From: JAGOTP01 sp964567995
GTDB taxonomy: Bacteria > Patescibacteriota > Patescibacteriia > 2-12-FULL-60-25
Assembly (NCBI GenBank): GCA_964567995.1
Contig: CAZMOB010000005.1
Span: 1-64,000 of the forward strand
Direction: 5' to 3'
Length of the DNA: 64,000 bases
Shown here: piece by piece, positions 57,897 through 64,000 of the stretch
Layout: the number at the start of each line of letters is the position of its first letter
Position numbering within the stretch: the first letter of the stretch is position 1
Translations under genes and position numbers: made by a program
Notes under the pieces: generated by a model
What the model was told of the DNA's origin: nothing
Seen by the model: the letters and a program-made list of their open reading frames with translations, nothing else
Database searches by the model: none

Positions 57897-59361
57897 TCCC
57901 CCGTTCCGCCAAGAGGCGTGCGAGGGTTACTTTGATATCGCCCTCTCCTTCAAGTAAACGGTTGCGTCTTGCTTCAAGCACTTCAGGAGAAGACTGAGCG
58001 ATATTCATCAAACGTGTTTTCAACCCTTCGGAGGTCGTTTCTTCAACCAAGTCAGCGAGATCATTTGTCACAAGCGCTTCACCAAAATCCAACGTCGTTT
58101 TCAAGTAAGCGACCGGCTTGCCAAGGATCGCCATGTCGTAGAGGAAGGTGGAATAGGTTCCGAGTACGACATCGACTTCGTCAAAGACACGCATGACATC
58201 CGTTTCGATCTGGATGCGCTCAATTGCTTCTGTAGGCAAACCATATTCTAACAATTGCTTCTTTCCATCCATGTCTGGTCGTGCTTTGAAGATCAGTTTG
58301 ATGCCATCGGAAGCAAGCAACCGAAGGACACAGGCCGTCACTTCCGCTTTTGGTGCGTCTGTTTCATAGGGCAATAACACACACAATAGTCGTGCGCTGA
58401 TATCTCGTATCTGAATAACCGGCAACGCCCCCTGACGGGGTTTCATCGGTCCACCGACGTCGATTCCTTGTTGGGTAAAGTAGGTTCCCAAGCGCAATAA
58501 CTCACGCTTCCAGTAGTCGCTCCACACGAACAGCTTCGTTGGCGGGACAATCTTGGATACGTCTTTGGTCAACGCCAACCAACCGAGGTGATATTTGGTA
58601 AAGTGCCCGTGCTGGAAGGCGTAGGTCGGAATCTGTTCGGCCTGACAGGCAATGAGTATTTTATTATAATTTCGGACATCATCAATCGTGAAGAGAATAC
58701 GCGTCCCCAGTACACGCAAGACACGTCTCATCCAGCCTATTTGTCCTGTAACCAAATCAGCCTGCACCAAAAACGTCGTCAGTAAGGCGCGTACCTGTTC
58801 GGCATAAGTCCCGAATGAAGAGAGATCGAGTCCTTGCGTGAAGGAACGTGCTTGAGCCCGCACTCCACGACCAACGAAACAACTCGCTAGACTTTCAAAC
58901 GCTTTGAGAAATACGACTGGCCGCCCCCTCTTTTTCAAACGCTCGAATGTCCCTCGGCTTGGAACAGCGTGAACGAATTCCGCATAGGAAAGCTTGTGAT
59001 CGCGTAAAAAACGATAGATTCCTTCCATGCGAAAATCAGACACGAGCTCGCCTTGAACTTTGTCAATCGTGTAGAGCAATACGTCTGGTCGACGGAGCAT
59101 GAACCAGAGACAGGAGAAAAAACTCACGAGGAATAAAGCTCCATTCATCGCGCCATCTTTTACTCGTTGTTTAAACGAATCATCGGATACACTCCGAGGA
59201 CGACCTTCCAATGCATAGAGGAAGGTATAAAACGCCTGGGTCTGCCCCCAGTGTAAAACTGGATATTCATCCGTAATCAATTTTTTCGCCAGAGCGGGCT
59301 GCGCCTCGACATAGCGATTTAACCGTTCGACCAGGGAACGGGCTTCAGAAAACGAGCTCAT
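57886..59361 (-). CDS. Surface polysaccharide transferase, GT-B-like
   Basis: This 491-residue protein may have a membrane-associated segment near residues 71-90 (GALFLVSFFSCLWFMLRRPD). Its C-terminal half is GT-B-like: TYAFQHGHFTKYHLGW, FVWSDYWKRELLRLG, LLCVLLPYETDAP, LIFKARPDMDGKK and DVVLGTYSTFLYDMAILGKPVAYL. Such enzymes act in capsule or teichoic-acid-like polymers. The donor cannot be named; Kdo transfer is one possibility given kdsA/kdsB nearby. The ATG overlaps the preceding gene by 4 bases. Confidence 0.65.
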   Translation of the reverse strand: MSSFSEARSLVERLNRYVEAQPALAKKLITDEYPVLHWGQTQAFYTFLYALEGRPRSVSDDSFKQRVKDGAMNGALFLVSFFSCLWFMLRRPDVLLYTIDKVQGELVSDFRMEGIYRFLRDHKLSYAEFVHAVPSRGTFERLKKRGRPVVFLKAFESLASCFVGRGVRAQARSFTQGLDLSSFGTYAEQVRALLTTFLVQADLVTGQIGWMRRVLRVLGTRILFTIDDVRNYNKILIACQAEQIPTYAFQHGHFTKYHLGWLALTKDVSKIVPPTKLFVWSDYWKRELLRLGTYFTQQGIDVGGPMKPRQGALPVIQIRDISARLLCVLLPYETDAPKAEVTACVLRLLASDGIKLIFKARPDMDGKKQLLEYGLPTEAIERIQIETDVMRVFDEVDVVLGTYSTFLYDMAILGKPVAYLKTTLDFGEALVTNDLADLVEETTSEGLKTRLMNIAQSSPEVLEARRNRLLEGEGDIKVTLARLLAERGIKL

Positions 59362-60110
59362 AGAGAAGGGGTAGAGAAAGAGGCTGGCTCAGGTTCTATC
59401 ACAACCACCATCCCCGCGCCAAACCAAGATGGACAGAGGTGATTCAAGCCTGGAATCCCTTTATACAGAAATAATCGGCGTAAACGCATGCCAAGCGCCT
59501 TCACCCACCAACGCATATCTTTGACCGTCCAAAAACGGACATGCTCACCCGGATGCACGATCCATTGCGCTGGCATACGACCAAAGAGCAAACGAAGACG
59601 ATACAGATAGTAGCCAGAGTTTGGAATGGAAACACACATTCCCTTGCGAACTTTTTTGCTCAAGGCAAGAAGTAATCGCTCCGGAGTCGGAAGATGTTCG
59701 ATAATTTCAAAGGCGATCACATAATCAACCTCAGGTAGAGCTTCGATCGAAGCGAGATCATTTAGATCAGCTACCATCGTTTCGATCCCCCGTTCGGCAG
59801 CTAGTTCCAAGATTCCTGGATCTACATCGACACCGATGGTGCGCAGTGACTTCTGCTCCTTCATGTAAAGCAAAATAGCTCCATCTCCACATCCGATATC
59901 CAAAACAGTCGATCCAGGCTCAATCATTGAAAGAATCAAATCCGTACGCTCTTTTTGCCAATCGGATAACTTGGGAGCTTGACCGCGATCGCGCTCTTCC
60001 CAATACAGATCGTATCGGAGCTCTCCGCCTTCTGGAACCGTCGCTTTGGGATAGGTTGTAAGGCGCTTAGCGTCCTGTCTGAGCCTATAGATGACTTCCT
60101 TGATATTCAT
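59358..60110 (-). CDS. SAM-dependent methyltransferase
   Basis: This 250-residue protein has VLDIGCGDGAILLYMKEQ, a strong SAM loop, then IGVDVDPGILELA and YVIAFEIIEHLPTPERLLLAL. The N-terminal GGELRYDLYWEERDRG is typical of sugar-locus methyltransferases. It starts 29 bases after the double glycosyltransferase gene and overlaps the next gene by 4 bases, so the three form one unit. Confidence 0.88.
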   Translation of the reverse strand: MNIKEVIYRLRQDAKRLTTYPKATVPEGGELRYDLYWEERDRGQAPKLSDWQKERTDLILSMIEPGSTVLDIGCGDGAILLYMKEQKSLRTIGVDVDPGILELAAERGIETMVADLNDLASIEALPEVDYVIAFEIIEHLPTPERLLLALSKKVRKGMCVSIPNSGYYLYRLRLLFGRMPAQWIVHPGEHVRFWTVKDMRWWVKALGMRLRRLFLYKGIPGLNHLCPSWFGAGMVVVIEPEPASFSTPSL

Positions 60111-60139
60111 AAAAGCTGGATAAACTGGCTAGACTGTAC

Positions 60140-62299
60140 TCACTCATTCATAAAACGACAAATCTGGCTCGCTCGAGCCGTCCACGTATACTGAGTCACA
60201 TGTTGTTTTGCCGCCTCAGCACGCATTTCTGCTGCAAATGGATCACCAAGCGATGCCTGGATCGCGTGGGCCAAGGCGGAAGGATCGTCCGGCAGACACC
60301 ACATAACCATGTTATCGCTCAAGATCTCTCGCAATGAAGGCAAATCAGACGCAACGATCGGCGTTCCGGAAGCCATGTACTCAAAGAGCTTCAAAGGAGA
60401 TGTGTAATCTTTAGACAAGGGAAAACGAGCTGAATTCGGCAAGACCAAAATATCCGCTGCTTTCTGATAAAGCGGGATGCGGGCGTGATCGACATGGCCG
60501 GCACAAACAATGTTTTGCTGAGCTTTATACCGCTCACGGAAACGAGCCACGTCTTCCTGCGTACCACCCACGAACCAAATCCGTATCCGCTCCGGAAGAT
60601 GGGCAGCGGCTTCCGCCAATACGTCTGCCCCTTTCCAATCGTATAGATGCCCGGTATAGAGAACAATCTGCGCATCAGCAGGCATATTCAACGCTTCACG
60701 ACAGGCAGCCTTCGTCGGAAGGTCCGCGTATTCAGCTAGATCCACTCCATCTGGCGCCAACAAGAGACGTCCTGGATCAATCGATGATTCCTTCAACAAG
60801 GCCCTCCTTACACCTTCCGTAATATAGATGATCCCCGCCAGACGAGGGGCAACGTAGCGTGTGACCCAGCCAGGCGAGACTTTATGCGCCTCCCAAAAGA
60901 TCTGTTTTCGACCTAACACATAAAGAATCAACGCCATGTGGATATCGCGTACATAGTAAGCCGTATCGCTGCGCTGACCAGCCGGATGCGACGCGGCTCT
61001 GTAGGAAAATACTAGGAGATGAAGCCAGAACCCTAGCTTGCCCCAGGTCACCGTATCCGGGGTTGGCAACACTTCAACCGAAAAAATCGGCGGAAGATGA
61101 TAGTACGTAAATACATCTGTCGTAATCGGATTCTTTCGTTGCGGGACGAGCAACAGTACATCCAAGCCTTGCTTTACGAACTCAACACACATCTTCGTAA
61201 CCTGTAATCCATTGGCTTTTTCGGTCGGCATTCTTCCCCCCTGACAGAAAAGAAGTGTCCGCACCGGGATCTGACCAGCGCTGATAGCAGCCACCTTTTG
61301 CACATGGGACTGCAGAGAATGCTCACGTTCAACCCACGCACGCAACTGTGCTCGGATCAGACTTCGCTCCTCGACAGAAAGAGCGAGAACCTTTTCAACG
61401 GCACATCGTAACTCATCCTGTGTAGCAAATTGCAACCAAGCCAACTCTGGAGCCAACCCATGCAAGATCCCCTTTGTCGCAGCGAGGACAATGCAGCCAC
61501 TTGCTGCGGCTTCGAGGAGCGTCTTGTCCATCGAGCCCGGCGTGGCGTTCACAAAAATGTCTGCCTCGTGATATCGCTCTGCAACGTCCTCATGAGGAAT
61601 AGCCCTATTTTCCCAGGAAATCGAGGAATTCAAGCGTGCTCGTACCGCCTCCTCTTCGATAACCGTATCCGCTTTCCCAACAATTTCGATCTTCAAAGTC
61701 CGTTCTTGAACCACAGGAGCTAGCGCATCCAATACCCAGGGCACGCGCTTCACGGGCGAGACCCGACCGAGCAGTAGCACACGCGCCGTCGATGAGGGAG
61801 TTTTATTGAAGGGAAACTGACGAACATCAATATGATGACCGATCGCGAGCGCACGACGTAAGGGATTTGATTCAGGCACCGCCGTTAAGACGTGATCAGC
61901 CCAGATAGACCCGATCCAAAACAATAGGCTTTTGACGGCATAGTGCGTGTACCAAAAGAGAACCTGCTTGCCGAGCAACTTCCACAACCAACCAGCAAGG
62001 ACTAGATAAATCGCATCGCCTCGCACAAAGACGACGTCATACTCTCGACGACGACGCCAGGATTCAATCAAAAGTCTTTGCAGAACTGCCAATCGTGACC
62101 CTTTATCTTCAGAACGCAAAGGCACAACCGTTACATTGGACGGCAATGCGTATCTTCCAACTCGCAACGCACACACAGTGATAGTTACATATTCTTTGGC
62201 GCTTGCCTCCAACCATGCAACAAAAAATCCAAACAAAGGATCATCTAGATCCACCGCTTGTGCGCACACAAGTAAACGTTGTTTGGTTCGGGCTGACAT
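60140..62299 (-). CDS. Tandem double glycosyltransferase (two GT4 domains)
   Basis: From the ATG at 62299 (context GAACTATG) this has 719 residues, about twice a normal GT4. The first unit (about 1-370) has LLLGRVSPVKRVPWVLDAL and EADIFVNATPGSMDKTLLEAA. The second (about 375-719) has LYTGHLYDWKGADVLAEAA, ADILVLPNSARFP and SPLKLFEYMASGTPIVASD. Both halves have donor-binding residues and could add two sugars in sequence. The alternative ATG at 62362 would overlap the PHP gene by about 50 bases; the chosen start leaves a 13-base gap. Confidence 0.88.
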   Translation of the reverse strand: MSARTKQRLLVCAQAVDLDDPLFGFFVAWLEASAKEYVTITVCALRVGRYALPSNVTVVPLRSEDKGSRLAVLQRLLIESWRRRREYDVVFVRGDAIYLVLAGWLWKLLGKQVLFWYTHYAVKSLLFWIGSIWADHVLTAVPESNPLRRALAIGHHIDVRQFPFNKTPSSTARVLLLGRVSPVKRVPWVLDALAPVVQERTLKIEIVGKADTVIEEEAVRARLNSSISWENRAIPHEDVAERYHEADIFVNATPGSMDKTLLEAAASGCIVLAATKGILHGLAPELAWLQFATQDELRCAVEKVLALSVEERSLIRAQLRAWVEREHSLQSHVQKVAAISAGQIPVRTLLFCQGGRMPTEKANGLQVTKMCVEFVKQGLDVLLLVPQRKNPITTDVFTYYHLPPIFSVEVLPTPDTVTWGKLGFWLHLLVFSYRAASHPAGQRSDTAYYVRDIHMALILYVLGRKQIFWEAHKVSPGWVTRYVAPRLAGIIYITEGVRRALLKESSIDPGRLLLAPDGVDLAEYADLPTKAACREALNMPADAQIVLYTGHLYDWKGADVLAEAAAHLPERIRIWFVGGTQEDVARFRERYKAQQNIVCAGHVDHARIPLYQKAADILVLPNSARFPLSKDYTSPLKLFEYMASGTPIVASDLPSLREILSDNMVMWCLPDDPSALAHAIQASLGDPFAAEMRAEAAKQHVTQYTWTARASQICRFMNE

Positions 62300-62312
62300 A
62301 GTTCGGTCTTGT

Positions 62313-63119
62313 CTAAATCCGTTTACGCAATGCTTCACGAAACCCCCTCGGAAGACGCACATGAAAACGCGCTAAACCAGCGTTGATCGAACGCGCGAGA
62401 TAAATCAAACGAATCGTCCAATAGCTTTTTCGACGGATGGCTGCCTGATTCTGCACGCTCGCCCAAGCGGCCGTCGCCTCAATACGCATCCCACTTCCCA
62501 CAATCACGTATGCTCCCTCATGTAACGCCTGAAGAACAGCCTTTTCATCCAATGTGTCTACTTGGATTTCCAAACCAGGCCCCGGAAGGTGCGATGAACG
62601 ATGAAGGTCGACTCCCGCCGTGACAAAAAGATTCTTCTCCCATTTTTTCGCGAGTTTATCACGATAGCTCCAAGCCTCGGGACGCGGAACACGCTTGCCA
62701 TCATATTGACCATTCCAAATCTCGATGGCCTGTAAGTAAGGCTCTACCCCCTCCGGAGCTTGAAAATGGCTACGGTGTGGATGCGCGAACACAACGAACG
62801 CCCCTTTGGCCTGTGCACGCTGAACCAATTCTAGCGGTGACGATTGCGGATCAAGCACCTCTTTCAACCCAGCCACGATGATGTGTGCATTTGGAAAGGA
62901 AACTTCTAGACCTGGAATAAACAGGAACGATTCATCCGATAAACGACGACAATCTTCCATAAACGCCCGAACCTTCGCCTCAGTCAGCCAATCCGTATGC
63001 TCCGTAACACAGGCAAACTGTACGCCCTGAGCCAGAAGTAATTGTTTTAGTTCAACCAAAGAGACCTTCCCATCATACGAATAGGTGGAGTGCAGATGGA
63101 GGTACCCAAGGCAGGTCAT
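62313..63119 (-). CDS. PHP-domain metal-dependent phosphoesterase-like protein
   Basis: This 268-residue protein has the PHP metal motifs HLHSTYSYDG (residues 8-17), TEHTDW, a Glu in PGLEVSFPNAH and HPHRSHF, then TAGVDLHRS. The last 40 residues are basic and hydrophobic. PHP proteins hydrolyse phosphates or carry polymerase-like folds; in glycan loci they can be tyrosine phosphatases, but the substrate here is unknown. It lies between the ATP-grasp gene and the double glycosyltransferase gene. The start context is CTAGCCTATG. Confidence 0.85.
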   Translation of the reverse strand: MTCLGYLHLHSTYSYDGKVSLVELKQLLLAQGVQFACVTEHTDWLTEAKVRAFMEDCRRLSDESFLFIPGLEVSFPNAHIIVAGLKEVLDPQSSPLELVQRAQAKGAFVVFAHPHRSHFQAPEGVEPYLQAIEIWNGQYDGKRVPRPEAWSYRDKLAKKWEKNLFVTAGVDLHRSSHLPGPGLEIQVDTLDEKAVLQALHEGAYVIVGSGMRIEATAAWASVQNQAAIRRKSYWTIRLIYLARSINAGLARFHVRLPRGFREALRKRI

Positions 63120-63129
63120 AGGCTAGATG

Positions 63130-64000
63130 CTAACGGGTTCCCCTCGTTCGAGCAATGACATCAACAATCTCCCAAAAGAAGGGGGCTGGGTCGCGCCAAG
63201 ACTCGACATCAAACACGACCCGTTGTGCGAATGAAGGCAAGCAAAGACGAAGAGCGGTAAACGCTTGAGGTATACGCCCTAAACGCAGACAGCTTAAGAA
63301 ACATTTGAGGGTAGCGAGCAGGTGTACGGCACGGACATTCAATTCAGGAGAAGACTGTTCCATCGAAACAGGTTGTTTTATCGAATGCAGATACCACTGC
63401 CAGACGAAGGGCGAGCCAGCCACCAGCGTGAGAGCTAATGAGCCCCACCACCGACCGTTAATTTCCATCAAACGATAGGTCTGAGCAACTTCATCGTATT
63501 TCCATTCAACCATAGCCGGACCACTCCAGTTGAGCACCCGAAGTAATGATGAAGACCAATTCACCAGTTCCGTTGGGGCAGCCGTAGACAAACGCACGCT
63601 ACTCGCCCCTCCATTAGGATGAATCCCCAACAATCGGTGATGTGAAAACCAGCCCTGAGGCTGACCATCCGTACAGACCGTAAACACTCCCACCTCCTCT
63701 CCGATGATACAGTCCTGTAAGAGAGGCGCCTCACCCATCGTCCTCTGAAATTCACTCACGCATAATTGAAGCTCTTTAAACGAGCTCACGCGGACCGCGG
63801 TGCCACGGACAGCCTTCCCCGAAGCAGACCACACACAAGAATGACGCGGTTTTACGATGATCGGATAGCGAAAATCTAGATCGGATAGCTGTACAACTTC
63901 AGGAATTGGTAACCCTAGTCTATTCGCCGCTTCCAATGTTTCTGCTTTATCGAACACCGCTTCGATACTTGAAAGAGAACCATACTCCCAAGCGAGAACG
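63130..64000 (-). CDS. ATP-grasp protein (5' end beyond the window)
   Basis: The frame is open to the window edge, so the start is missing; a GTG at 63957 is internal to the same frame. Visible parts include FRYPIIVKPRHSCVW (ATP site), QDCIIGEEVGVFTVC, MVEWKYDEVAQTYRLMEINGRWWGSL (metal-binding E-x-N-G-R) and a helical C-terminus. ATP-grasp enzymes join acids to amines or thiols; here it may ligate an amino acid to a sugar. The next gene starts 10 bases later. Confidence 0.8.
   Translation of the reverse strand, partial: VLAWEYGSLSSIEAVFDKAETLEAANRLGLPIPEVVQLSDLDFRYPIIVKPRHSCVWSASGKAVRGTAVRVSSFKELQLCVSEFQRTMGEAPLLQDCIIGEEVGVFTVCTDGQPQGWFSHHRLLGIHPNGGASSVRLSTAAPTELVNWSSSLLRVLNWSGPAMVEWKYDEVAQTYRLMEINGRWWGSLALTLVAGSPFVWQWYLHSIKQPVSMEQSSPELNVRAVHLLATLKCFLSCLRLGRIPQAFTALRLCLPSFAQRVVFDVESWRDPAPFFWEIVDVIARTRGTR

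Overview
The window looks like part of a Patescibacteria (Candidate Phyla Radiation) chromosome, most likely Parcubacteria-like. This is an inference from gene content: stripped-down housekeeping genes (RpoA without its C-terminal domain, AlaRS without C-Ala, short L13), a TraD/VirD4-like ATPase with a membrane partner, a VanW protein, a 3620-residue cysteine-rich secreted protein, and many sugar-polymer genes. Typical native stretches are about 50% GC by hand count. No tRNA, rRNA, CRISPR array or transposase was seen.

Layout. 47-3938 (minus): infA-rpmJ-rpsM-rpsK-rpsD-rpoA-rplQ-rplM-rpsI behind one good sigma70-type promoter. 4052-9117 (minus): alaS, a membrane coiled-coil protein, mnmA and rlmN. 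9107-15280 (minus): envelope genes for a penicillin-binding-protein-like peptidase, an L,D-transpeptidase with calcium-binding repeats, UppP, a conjugation-type ATPase and its membrane partner. 15371-20560 (minus): the export/insertion set secF, secD (with a parvulin-like insertion) and yidC, then nusA behind a probable attenuator. 21803-33379 (minus): the giant protein and a small membrane-anchored partner. 33481-35977 (plus): Hsp20, a 74-aa ORF and VanW. 36009-36229: a stand-alone structured RNA candidate. 36239-42898 (minus): an ORF split by TGA, gdhA, trxB, trxA and infB. 42982-64000: a surface-glycan locus with methyltransferases, glycosyltransferases, a flippase, AsnB, KdsA/KdsB/KdsD for CMP-Kdo, a PHP protein and an ATP-grasp protein cut by the window edge.

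Two translation-start styles coexist. The roughly 45 native genes have no Shine-Dalgarno (SD) sequence. Many start in the context CCTATG or CTATG, and several have a -10 box 5-9 bases before ATG, so their mRNAs should be leaderless. Four isolated genes differ sharply: the lipoprotein at 21104, the beta-carbonic-anhydrase-like gene at 40182, the glycosyltransferase-like gene at 44571 and the HAD hydrolase at 54855. Each carries a purine-rich SD, its own terminator and higher GC. They look like single-gene cassettes acquired from SD-using donors.

The most notable items are the CCTATG/leaderless start pattern, the SD-bearing cassettes, the C-x6-C-x2-[YFL] repeat of the giant protein, the nusA leader attenuator, nested palindromes between genes, the SecD-parvulin fusion and a CMP-Kdo pathway with an atypical KdsA and no recognised KdsC. 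All calls were made by eye; no database search or folding program was run.
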